The position numbers and the translations under genes are program-made. Below, in pieces: positions 25,392 to 32,793 of a stretch of 46,291 nt of DNA. Numbering within the stretch: the stretch's first letter is position 1; each line of letters starts with the position of its first letter. The stretch lies in NCBI RefSeq assembly GCF_021531495.1, contig NZ_JADYTY010000017.1:1-46291 (forward strand), written 5' to 3'. Source of the DNA: Anaerovibrio lipolyticus. GTDB lineage: Bacteria > Bacillota > Negativicutes > Selenomonadales > Selenomonadaceae. The notes under the pieces were generated by a model that had not been told where the DNA came from, ran no database searches, and was given only the letters and a program-made list of their open reading frames with translations.

Positions 25392-26435
25392 ATGTTCATG
25401 CCAAATTATATTTGGGCATTTTTGATAGCACTGTTTGTAGCCCTGATTGCTACTCCTGCAGTAATTGTGCTGGCAGCTAAAACCGGTGCCATGGATGCCC
25501 CGGATGCTCGTAAGGTTCATAAGGGGCCTATGCCTCGAATCGGCGGTTTGGCAATCTATTGTGGCTTTATGGCTGCAATTCTGGCCATGTTAAATTTTGC
25601 AGAGCTGACTCAGGAGGTAGCCAACGGCGTTATCGGCTTATTGCTGGGAGGTACCTTGATTGTAATTATTGGCTTGATTGATGATTACAAAAATCTGCCA
25701 GCTAAGGTAAAGCTGTTGGGACAGATTCTGGCAGCCTGTGTGGTAGTTTATTTTGATGTGCGCATTGATGTAATTACAGATCCTTTTGGAGATTATCTAT
25801 ATCTGGAATATCTGGCTGCGCCAGCAACAGTTTTCTGGATTGTAGGCCTAACCAACACCGTAAACCTTATTGATGGCTTGGATGGTCTGGCTGCTGGTGT
25901 GTCCACTATTGCCTCCATTACCATTATGCTGGTGGCTCTCCAGGAGGATGTTATGATTGTGGCCCTGTTTACGGCAGCCTTGGCTGGTGCGGCTCTGGGC
26001 TTCCTGCGCTACAATTTTAATCCAGCCAAGATTTTTATGGGTGATACAGGCAGTATGTTCTTAGGCTTTATATTGGCGGGAATTTCTGTTATTGGTGCGG
26101 TTAAGTGCACTGCTACCATTGCCCTGATTGTTCCTATTCTAGCCTTGGGCTTGCCTATTATGGATACAACCTTTGCCATTATCCGCCGTTATAGAGGCGG
26201 TGTGCCTATCTTCAAGCCAGACAAGGGACATCTTCACCATCGTTTGTTGGATTTGGGCTTTAGTCAGAGACAGGCAGTATTGTTAATGTATGTAATCAGT
26301 GCCTTGCTGGGACTGAGTGCGGTAGCTCTCAATGAGGTTTCAGGTGGTATGTCCATTGTGATTGTGGTATGTGTACTGCTAGTGGTATTTTTGGGAGCAA
26401 GAAAGCTGGGCATCTTCCGGCTTAAGACGAATTAA
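25392..26435 (+). CDS. Undecaprenyl-phosphate GlcNAc-1-phosphate transferase (WecA/TagO type)
   Basis: Polytopic membrane phosphoglycosyltransferase of the MraY/WecA/TagO family, predicted to start a lipid-linked surface polysaccharide by moving HexNAc-1-phosphate to undecaprenyl phosphate. The 347-residue protein has about ten helices and the family motifs: RKVHKGPMPRIGGLAI, GLIDDYKNLPAKVK (catalytic DD), TVNLIDGLDGLAAG, KIFMGDTGSMFLGF and GHLHHRLLDLGF. It lacks the MurNAc-pentapeptide context of mraY. The following wecB gene supports a GlcNAc/ManNAc-based polymer. ATG 25398 is a possible alternative start. Confidence 0.88.
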   Translation: MFMPNYIWAFLIALFVALIATPAVIVLAAKTGAMDAPDARKVHKGPMPRIGGLAIYCGFMAAILAMLNFAELTQEVANGVIGLLLGGTLIVIIGLIDDYKNLPAKVKLLGQILAACVVVYFDVRIDVITDPFGDYLYLEYLAAPATVFWIVGLTNTVNLIDGLDGLAAGVSTIASITIMLVALQEDVMIVALFTAALAGAALGFLRYNFNPAKIFMGDTGSMFLGFILAGISVIGAVKCTATIALIVPILALGLPIMDTTFAIIRRYRGGVPIFKPDKGHLHHRLLDLGFSQRQAVLLMYVISALLGLSAVALNEVSGGMSIVIVVCVLLVVFLGARKLGIFRLKTN

Positions 26436-26453
26436 TTCTGTAGAGAGGGGTTT

Positions 26454-27617
26454 ATGATGGCTAAAAAGATTAAGGTCATGACTGTATTTGGCACCCGTCC
26501 TGAGGCAATCAAGATGGCGCCTGTAGTGCTGGAGCTAGCAAAGCATCCTGACAAGATTGTACCGGTAGTAACAGTAACTGCTCAGCATAGAGAGATGCTG
26601 GATCAGGTACTGAACCTGTTTGACATCAAGCCAGATCACGATTTGGACATTATGGCAGCAGGTCAGACCTTGTTTGATATTACCAGTCGTGCCATGATGG
26701 GCTTGGATAAGGTATTGCAGGAGGAAAAGCCAGATATTGTTCTGGTACATGGTGATACCACCACTACCTTTGCTGGGGCATTGGCCTCCTACTATCATCA
26801 GACTTCCGTAGGCCATGTAGAGGCAGGCCTGAGAACCTACAATAAATATTCACCTTTCCCAGAGGAAATGAACCGCAAGCTGACAGGCTCCATTGCAGAT
26901 TTGCATTTTGCACCGACTGAGACTTCTCAGCACAATCTGCTGTCTGAGGCTGTAGATGGGGAAAAGATTTTTGTTACCGGCAACACTGTTATTGATGCCC
27001 TCCACAAGACTGTTAATGAAGATTTCCAGTTTGAGGACCAGGTGCTGCAGGGGATTGACTTCAAGAACAAGAGAATTATATTAGTTACCACTCACCGCCG
27101 CGAGAATCTGGGTGAACCAATGCGCCATGTATATCAGGCTCTCCGTCATCTGATTGAGGAGTTTGAGGATGTGGAGATTGTTTTCCCTGTACACAAGAAT
27201 CCAAAGGTTCGTGAGGTAGTTAATCAGGAGCTGGGTGGATTGGCTAAGGTACATCTGGTGGACCCACTGGACTATGAGCCATTTGCCAACCTGATGCATC
27301 GCTCTCATTTGATTCTCACCGATTCCGGTGGCGTACAGGAGGAAGCTCCAGCATTGGGTAAGCCTGTACTGGTACTGAGAGACACTACAGAGCGTCCAGA
27401 GGCCGTAGAAGCCGGCACTGTGAAGCTTATTGGCACAGATAAGGATGTAGTGTACAAAGAGGCCAAGGAGCTTCTCACCAATCAGCAGGAATACAGTCGT
27501 ATGTCTGAGGCCTGCAATCCATATGGCGATGGCAAAGCCTCCCAGAGAATCATCCAGGCAATCCTCTATCATTATGGACTGTCTGAAGAAAAACCAGAGC
27601 CATTCAAGGCAAAATAA
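26454..27617 (+). CDS. wecB: UDP-N-acetylglucosamine 2-epimerase, non-hydrolysing
   Basis: Cytosolic GT-B-fold epimerase interconverting UDP-GlcNAc and UDP-ManNAc. The 387-residue protein shows the family hallmarks: VFGTRPEAIKMAPVV at the N-terminus, TAQHREMLDQVL, VHGDTTTTFAGALASYY, HVEAGLRTYNKYSPFPEEMNR, TTHRRENLGEP and TDSGGVQEEAP near the C-terminal substrate loop. It follows the WecA-like gene by 18 bases in the same operon and ends in a strong terminator. Start ATG 26454 or 26457. Confidence 0.95.
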   Translation: MMAKKIKVMTVFGTRPEAIKMAPVVLELAKHPDKIVPVVTVTAQHREMLDQVLNLFDIKPDHDLDIMAAGQTLFDITSRAMMGLDKVLQEEKPDIVLVHGDTTTTFAGALASYYHQTSVGHVEAGLRTYNKYSPFPEEMNRKLTGSIADLHFAPTETSQHNLLSEAVDGEKIFVTGNTVIDALHKTVNEDFQFEDQVLQGIDFKNKRIILVTTHRRENLGEPMRHVYQALRHLIEEFEDVEIVFPVHKNPKVREVVNQELGGLAKVHLVDPLDYEPFANLMHRSHLILTDSGGVQEEAPALGKPVLVLRDTTERPEAVEAGTVKLIGTDKDVVYKEAKELLTNQQEYSRMSEACNPYGDGKASQRIIQAILYHYGLSEEKPEPFKAK

Positions 27618-27632
27618 AATAGATAATATTGG

Positions 27633-27666
27633 AAGTACCTGTATAGAAAATGTGCAGGTACTTTTT
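27633..27666 (+). terminator. Rho-independent terminator after wecB
   Basis: AAGTACCTG (27633-27641) pairs with CAGGTACTT (27655-27663) around a 13-base loop, with TTTTT at 27662-27666. It marks the left edge of the accessory island. Confidence 0.9.
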
Positions 27667-27788
27667 GTTGTATATTTTAGATAAAGGGTTCATAGAAAAC
27701 TTTTGTATCTTCGCATGTTTCAGTCAAAGTTCACATGAAATCGCCCATTTTTGAACGGCATTGGAAATTTTTTTGAGGAATTCTTACT

Positions 27789-27823
27789 ATGGGTAAATTT
27801 TTACCCATCACTTATGCTATAAT
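27789..27823 (+). promoter_or_regulatory. Promoter with palindromic operator in front of the WYL regulator
   Basis: ATGGGTAAA (27789-27797) and TTTACCCAT (27800-27808) form a perfect 9-2-9 palindrome. Ten bases downstream is a perfect extended -10, TG-C-TATAAT (27815-27823). No good -35 exists, and the palindrome occupies that position. The layout suggests control by a dimeric factor, probably the WYL protein encoded directly downstream. Bases 27667-27788 hold nothing else that I can support. Confidence 0.65.
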
Positions 27824-27875
27824 GATTTTGCAAGATGAAAAGAGGCATAGCGAGTAACTCAGGGGAGGTATGCCA

Positions 27876-28868
27876 ATGAATGTGTACGCCGGGGACAACA
27901 AGAAGATGCTCAATATGCTGATATTGGAGGTACTGAAGGAGTATACGGATGCCGAGCACCGTTTGACTCAGCAGGAAATCATCGACCTGCTCAAGCTGAA
28001 CTACGGCGCAGAGTGCGACCGCCGCTCCATTCGCAACAATATCCGCTCCCTCAAAGATATGGGCTACGAGATTGCCACGGAGCGGGGATGCTATCTGGCA
28101 GAGCGTGATTTCGATGATGCGGAGCTTCGGATGTTGATTGACAGCGTTCTCTTCTCCAAAAACCTATCAGGAACGCAAGCAAAACGGCTTATCGAAAAGC
28201 TAAAAGGTTTCGGCAACCGCTATTTTCACGCCAAGGTGTCCCATGTATCAAATTTGCCAGAACTTTTCCACTCGGACAACAAGCAAGTCATGCTGGCTTT
28301 GGATGTGCTGAATGATGCCATCGAGGAAAAGCGGAAAGTCAGCTTCATCTACAATCGCTATGGCACGGACTTCAAACTACACCCAAGGCGGAACGAGCCG
28401 TACATTGTGAATCCCTACCAGATGGTAGCCAACAACGGGAGTTACTATCTTATCGGCAATTACGACAAATATGATGACCTATCACACTACCGCATTGACC
28501 GCATCACATCCATCACCATGCTTTCCGAGCCGGTAAAGTCGAAAAAAGAAGTCCGGGAGTTTTCCAAAGGTTGGAGCCTTCCCAAGCACATGGCAGAGCA
28601 TATCTATATGTACAGCGGAGACAGCGTGACGGTGAAATTTATAGCAGATACAGACTTGATGGACGAACTGATTGACTGGTTTGGAAGGGATATCCGCATC
28701 AAGGAAGAATCTGAAAACAAGATGTTGGTGACACTCAAATGCAATGAACGAGCGATGAAATATTGGGCACTCCAATATGGAGGGCACATAGAAATCAAAG
28801 AGCCGCAAAGTTTGCGTGAGACCGTCAAGGTTGCTATTTTAGATATGGCTAAAAAATATACCGATTGA
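27876..28868 (+). CDS. WYL-domain transcriptional regulator
   Basis: Predicted DNA-binding regulator, 330 residues from ATG 27876 (GGGGAGG seven bases upstream; ATG 27870 is too close to it). An N-terminal winged helix-turn-helix (about 10-65) contains TQQEIIDLLK and DRRSIRNNIRSLKDMGYEI. A central WYL domain (about 145-225) has KVSFIYNRYG, NPYQMVANNGSYYLIG and YRIDRI; the name-giving W-Y-L reads YYL here. The C-terminal part (about 245-330) resembles a WCX extension. WYL proteins often sense ligands or nucleic acid and control defence or DNA-damage genes. Codon use (many CGC, GAG, ATC) differs from the LPS genes. Confidence 0.87.
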   Translation: MNVYAGDNKKMLNMLILEVLKEYTDAEHRLTQQEIIDLLKLNYGAECDRRSIRNNIRSLKDMGYEIATERGCYLAERDFDDAELRMLIDSVLFSKNLSGTQAKRLIEKLKGFGNRYFHAKVSHVSNLPELFHSDNKQVMLALDVLNDAIEEKRKVSFIYNRYGTDFKLHPRRNEPYIVNPYQMVANNGSYYLIGNYDKYDDLSHYRIDRITSITMLSEPVKSKKEVREFSKGWSLPKHMAEHIYMYSGDSVTVKFIADTDLMDELIDWFGRDIRIKEESENKMLVTLKCNERAMKYWALQYGGHIEIKEPQSLRETVKVAILDMAKKYTD

Positions 28869-28885
28869 TTAAGGGGGTAATAGAC

Positions 28886-29200
28886 ATGATTCCGAGCATT
28901 TGGCTTTTTTCAGGTGACAGGGAAAATGTTCGCTATTGATTAGGAGAGGCGAAAAAGAAGAACATCATCGTTGTTGGCGTAAATCCTGGTATGTAGATGC
29001 CGGGTGAAAAGCAAATCACGACACGCAATGCTGTCAAAGTAATTTATAAAACCATAGGGAACAAATGCACGTGGTATTATTATGACAAACTTACGCATAA
29101 GAATAATCCAAAACATCCGCGTAGCGCACAATATGACAAATCATACGGAAAGTTGGAAAATTTCTCAGTGTCTGATTATTTGACTGCAAAAGGATATTGA
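28886..29200 (+). pseudogene. Degraded DUF1643 gene
   Basis: One continuous frame from ATG 28886 (behind AAGGGGG) contains two stops, TGA at 28937 and TAG at 28994. Read through, it gives IWLFSGDRENVRY-stop-LGEAKKKNIIVVGVNPGM-stop-MPGEK, and later TWYYYDKLTHKNNPKHPRS and FSVSDYLTAKGY. These align with the DUF1643 end of the next gene (RYVLGKPGERNILVLGVNPS; EWYSYGNLTKDGNPRHP; FDVRGYLRRKGM). About 60 central residues, including the equivalent of WIMMNLHPQRTP, are missing, so besides the stops there is an internal deletion. It is probably inactive, though the piece from ATG 28997 (67 residues) is still open. Confidence 0.8.
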
Positions 29201-29223
29201 TATTCGCGAAGGGAGCAATCATC

Positions 29224-31449
29224 ATGTACGGAGCGATTTTAGGCGACATCATCGGCTCGCCTTACGAGTTTGACCGGGGAGCGAAAATCAAGGCGTTTCC
29301 ATTGTTCATTGAAAAATCTCGTTTCACCGATGATACGGTGATGACTATTGCTGTGGCAGATGCCCTGCTTTATGCGGGAAAAGACGCTACGGAGGACAAA
29401 ATCTGCGCTGCAGTGACCTCCTCTATGCAGCATTGGGGCAGGAAATATCCTAAAGCAGGGTACGGAGGAAAATTCCGTGAGTGGCTCAAAGAGAACGAGC
29501 CTACGCCATACGGCAGTTTCGGCAACGGCTCGGCCATGCGGGTAGCTGCTGTGGGGTGGCTTTACGATTCTATAGAGCGCACGAGAGAAATTGCCCGATG
29601 GACGGCAGATGTTACTCACAATCACGCCGAGGGTATCAAGGGAGCAGAATCGGTGGCAAGTGCTATCTATCTTGCTCGGACGGGAGAACCCAAAGCGGCT
29701 ATCAAAAAGTACATCGAGGGCGAGTTTGGCTATAACCTCTCTCGCAACTTGAGGGAAATTCGCCCTGCCTGCCACATGGATGTGACTTGCCAAGGTTCGG
29801 TGCCGGAGGCTATTATCGCTTTCTTGGAAAGTACAGATTTTGAAGATACCGTGCGAAAAGCCGTGTCCATCGGCGGCGATGCAGATACCATCGCTTGCAT
29901 AGCCGGAAGTATTGCCGAGGCGTATTACGGGCTTACTCCGACGCTGGAAGAAGAGTGCCTAAATCGCATACCGAATAAAATGAAAGATGTCATAAAACGC
30001 TTTGACCGTGCAAGAGGCAAGGCAGTACAGGGCGAACCCATCATCGAAGCTGCGCTTCTTCGCTATCATCGGGAAAGTTCCCCGGAAAATGAAACAGCGG
30101 TGCTTAATGCGATTTATATGCGCATGAAAGACAACGGTTATTTCCTTCTTCCGCCAAGCGAAGTACGAGGATTTGATGAATGTGTCGCAAAGGGCGATTA
30201 TGATGGCGAAATAAGCATCGAAGCCTATACTTCGGACAGGGAACTTTTCATGGGACTGGACGAAGAAGATGACAAAGCTACTTACACCACGGAAGTGAAA
30301 ATTTACGATTTACTCTCCTTCATCGCTAAGGCAACTGATGCGGAATCGGGTATTGACATCAACTATGACAAGACATTCTATCTGAATCGCGACATGGCAA
30401 AGTCGATTTTGGCAAAGAATGAAGCGGAAATCTGTCATACAAAGGGAATGTATATCCCTATGCCGGATGATATTCCACTTTCGCCCAAGGACTTGTCGCA
30501 AAAATTCATCTCTGGGGTCAGATTTTGCTTCATGTGCGCCTATGATGCCTATACCAACTACTGCGAACTATATCATCGCAACGGTAAAATATACCGTTAT
30601 GATATTTCCGGCGATAACAAGCAGGTGGAAAAAATCTGCCGAGTATTTCCTGCACTCAAGAAATTTAACGAGAGCAACGATCAAAACGATAAACTTGGCG
30701 AATGGGAATGGAACTACTACGAAATGGGAGCCTGGGTCTTTGCTCATGCCGAAGTGATAGATGCGTATAAAATGCGCACGGGACACACCGACTATTTGAC
30801 TTGGAGTCCTGATAATGCTTATATGACAATAAGAGATTTATTGGAGGAGGAAGATACGATGTTTGAGCCTATGAAGATTGATACCGATGCCCTACGTAAA
30901 ATGAGCGATTATCATCATGACCGTGAGGGGATTCCTGCCGGATGGATTTATTTGGGCAACGATAATGAACGGTATGTGCTTGGGAAGCCCGGAGAGCGCA
31001 ATATTCTCGTATTGGGCGTAAACCCTAGCACGGCAAAGCCGGGGGATGATGACCCCACCATCAGGAATGTACGCAGAATTGCGAAGAATAAGGGATTTGA
31101 CGGTTGGATTATGATGAATCTTCACCCACAGAGGACTCCCCATCCCGAGGAGATGGAAGAGAAAGCCGTGTGGAGTGAAAACAATCCAAGGGCTGTAGAG
31201 GCTGTGATGAACGAGTTTCGAGTTTGCGCGATATGGTGTGCATGGGGAAATATGATTGATATGCCCGGCAAAAAGTTTTTATATGGTGCGCTTGCCCGTG
31301 TATATGACGTGATTGGCGAATATGTCGAGTGGTACAGTTACGGCAATTTGACCAAGGACGGCAACCCTCGTCACCCGCTTTATATGCCGCTTACTCATGA
31401 ATTTCAGGAGTTCGATGTGCGTGGGTATTTGCGGAGAAAAGGTATGTAA
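29224..31449 (+). CDS. ADP-ribosylglycohydrolase - unknown region - DUF1643 fusion protein
   Basis: 741 residues from ATG 29224 (GGGAG eight bases before; TTG 29197 overlaps the pseudogene stop). Residues about 1-260 are an ADP-ribosylglycohydrolase (DraG/ARH): GAILGDIIGSPYEF, metal-site FTDDTVMT with D36/D37, and SIGGDADTIACIAGSIAEAYYG with D219/D221. Such enzymes remove ADP-ribose from proteins, nucleic acids or small molecules. Residues about 285-545 are a region I do not recognise, with conserved-looking DNGYFLLPPSE and GEWEWNYYEMGAWVFAHAE. Residues about 573-741 are DUF1643, with NILVLGVNPSTA, WIMMNLHPQRTP and NPRHPLYMPL. The dual-metal residues are intact, so activity is expected. The overall function is unknown. 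Confidence 0.85.
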   Translation: MYGAILGDIIGSPYEFDRGAKIKAFPLFIEKSRFTDDTVMTIAVADALLYAGKDATEDKICAAVTSSMQHWGRKYPKAGYGGKFREWLKENEPTPYGSFGNGSAMRVAAVGWLYDSIERTREIARWTADVTHNHAEGIKGAESVASAIYLARTGEPKAAIKKYIEGEFGYNLSRNLREIRPACHMDVTCQGSVPEAIIAFLESTDFEDTVRKAVSIGGDADTIACIAGSIAEAYYGLTPTLEEECLNRIPNKMKDVIKRFDRARGKAVQGEPIIEAALLRYHRESSPENETAVLNAIYMRMKDNGYFLLPPSEVRGFDECVAKGDYDGEISIEAYTSDRELFMGLDEEDDKATYTTEVKIYDLLSFIAKATDAESGIDINYDKTFYLNRDMAKSILAKNEAEICHTKGMYIPMPDDIPLSPKDLSQKFISGVRFCFMCAYDAYTNYCELYHRNGKIYRYDISGDNKQVEKICRVFPALKKFNESNDQNDKLGEWEWNYYEMGAWVFAHAEVIDAYKMRTGHTDYLTWSPDNAYMTIRDLLEEEDTMFEPMKIDTDALRKMSDYHHDREGIPAGWIYLGNDNERYVLGKPGERNILVLGVNPSTAKPGDDDPTIRNVRRIAKNKGFDGWIMMNLHPQRTPHPEEMEEKAVWSENNPRAVEAVMNEFRVCAIWCAWGNMIDMPGKKFLYGALARVYDVIGEYVEWYSYGNLTKDGNPRHPLYMPLTHEFQEFDVRGYLRRKGM

Positions 31450-31469
31450 TGCGAGGAGGAGGAATCTCT

Positions 31470-31580
31470 ATGACGGGCAAAGATAAGGCAGCTAAAAAAA
31501 ATACAAGTATGTTTGACAAAGATGGATTTTGCGCTTTTCTTATATTAATTGTAGGAGGGGAGAGGTGGTATGATTATTAG
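31470..31580 (+). CDS. Small ORF with strong ribosome site (36 residues), possible gene remnant
   Basis: A GAGGAGGAGG ribosome site (31453-31462) sits seven bases before ATG 31470. The 36-residue peptide is lysine-rich at first (MTGKDKAAKKNTSMFDKDGF), then hydrophobic (CAFLILIVGG). It overlaps the DUF1848 start by 11 bases. The quality of the ribosome site suggests that a gene began here, perhaps truncated by recombination. It may also be a leader peptide. No family is recognised. Confidence 0.35.
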   Translation: MTGKDKAAKKNTSMFDKDGFCAFLILIVGGERWYDY

Positions 31581-32520
31581 TGTAAGTAGAAGGACGGATA
31601 TACCTGCTTTTTATAGTGAATGGTTTATGAAGCGGTTACAGGATGGTTATCTCATGGTTCGCAATCCCATGAACTATCATCAGATTAGCAAAATAAGTTT
31701 GTCCCCTGAATTGGTGGATTGTCTGGTTTTTTGGACAAAAAATCCCTTGCCTATGTTGAAATATTTGGATAATCTTGCTCAGAAATATGAATTTTATTTT
31801 CAATATACACTCAATGGTTATGAGAGGGATATTGAGGAAAATGTACCGGATATGGCTCAGAGAGTGTTAACGTTTCAACGACTATCAAAGAAAATTGGTG
31901 CTAAGAGGGTAATATGGCGTTACGACCCTATATTGCTTACAGATAAATATTCTGTAGAATGGCATCTGGAAGCATTTTCAATGCTGGCAGAGAAGATGTC
32001 GTCCTATGTAGAATCATGTGTATTTAGTTTTTTAGATATGTATCCAAAGATTGGCAGAAATACGTCAGCAGCAGGGATTCGTCCCTGCTGTGATGAGGAT
32101 ATGAAAAAAATAGCCGCAGGTTTTGCAGATATTGCTAGTAAATATGATTTGAAGTTGCGTACCTGTGCAGAAAAGGTGGATTTGTCTGCCTATGGTATTG
32201 AGCATAATTGTTGTATTGATTCGGAGTTGATAGGCAGACTTACTGGTTATGAAATTTTGGCTGGTAAAGATAAAAATCAACGACAGGAATGTGGCTGTGT
32301 GGAGAGTATAGATATAGGACAATACAATACTTGTAGTCATGGCTGTAAGTATTGTTATGCCAATTTCAATGCCAAAAGTGTTGCAACCTTTAGGGCGCAA
32401 CATAATCCAGAATCACCATTACTAATAGGGGAATTATCTTCAACAGATAAAATAACAGAAAGAAAAATGAAATCGCTGCGGGGGAAAGTCTTGAATCAAG
32501 AACAATTAAGTTTGTTCTAG
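31570..32520 (+). CDS. DUF1848 family protein with a C-terminal CX3CX2C (radical SAM-like) motif
   Basis: 316 residues. The N-terminus IISVSRRTDIPAFYSEWF and RNPMNYHQISKISLSP, then VFWTKNPLPML and KRVIWRYDPILLTDKY, are typical of DUF1848. Near the C-terminus a cysteine cluster ECGCVESIDIGQYNTC continues as SHGCKYCYANF: C241, C243, then C255-X3-C259-X2-C262. This is the radical-SAM iron-sulfur spacing followed by a YA pair as in spore-photoproduct-lyase-like proteins, but placed at the end of the protein. It ends EQLSLF, resembling a clamp-binding QLSLF motif. Function unknown; a repair or modification enzyme is a guess. It is the last gene before a 273-base gap. Confidence 0.78.
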   Translation: MIISVSRRTDIPAFYSEWFMKRLQDGYLMVRNPMNYHQISKISLSPELVDCLVFWTKNPLPMLKYLDNLAQKYEFYFQYTLNGYERDIEENVPDMAQRVLTFQRLSKKIGAKRVIWRYDPILLTDKYSVEWHLEAFSMLAEKMSSYVESCVFSFLDMYPKIGRNTSAAGIRPCCDEDMKKIAAGFADIASKYDLKLRTCAEKVDLSAYGIEHNCCIDSELIGRLTGYEILAGKDKNQRQECGCVESIDIGQYNTCSHGCKYCYANFNAKSVATFRAQHNPESPLLIGELSSTDKITERKMKSLRGKVLNQEQLSLF

Positions 32521-32567
32521 TCTAAATAAGCTTTTGGTAGATTTTTTCGTAGTAATATCGTAAATGA

Positions 32568-32611
32568 TTTTGCGCCATATATATTAATTTATTAATATAT
32601 ATGGCGCAAAA
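32568..32611. repeat. Perfect 44-base palindrome
   Basis: Two perfect 21-base arms (32568-32588 and 32591-32611) around a TT centre. Each arm has a GCGCC core, a run of alternating AT, and a TTTT/AAAA outer end. No U-tract follows on either strand beyond the arms, so it is not a classical terminator. It lies 48 bases after the DUF1848 gene and 26 bases before the Rpn promoter. It could still stop transcription in both directions, or mark a recombination or transposition end. Confidence 0.85.
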
Positions 32612-32636
32612 ATATAAAATAATTATGATAATAACT

Positions 32637-32665
32637 TTGAACCTATAATAAATACATGTTATAAT
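32637..32665 (+). promoter_or_regulatory. Upstream promoter of the Rpn-family gene
   Basis: TTGAAC (32637-32642), a 17-base spacer and TATAAT (32660-32665) with an extended TG at 32657-32658. Its transcript would have a leader of about 120 bases containing an imperfect hairpin (CATCAAAGTA pairing with TACTTTGTTGATG, about 32692-32724). Confidence 0.7.
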
Positions 32666-32745
32666 CTGCTTATAGGATGGAGTCAACATCTTCATCAAAG
32701 TAAGATTTACAATACTTTGTTGATGTAAAAGCATGTTCTCACAGG

Positions 32746-32774
32746 TTGTTTCCATTATGCTTATAGAGTATAAT
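32746..32774 (+). promoter_or_regulatory. Second, proximal promoter of the Rpn-family gene
   Basis: TTGTTT (32746-32751), a 17-base spacer and TATAAT (32769-32774), 19 bases before the start codon. With the promoter at 32637 it makes a tandem pair. Confidence 0.55.
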
Positions 32775-32793
32775 TATTATTGGGGGTAGGGGT

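Noticed and set aside
28937-28996. TGA and TAG in the DUF1643 remnant read as recoding (selenocysteine or stop read-through)
   Set aside because: Two different stops plus an internal deletion of about 60 codons fit gene decay; no selenocysteine insertion hairpin was seen after the TGA.
31513-31541. Perfect TTGACA upstream of the DUF1848 gene
   Set aside because: No acceptable -10 lies 16-18 bases downstream; the nearest TATATT is 22 bases away, and the TTGACA falls inside the small ORF.
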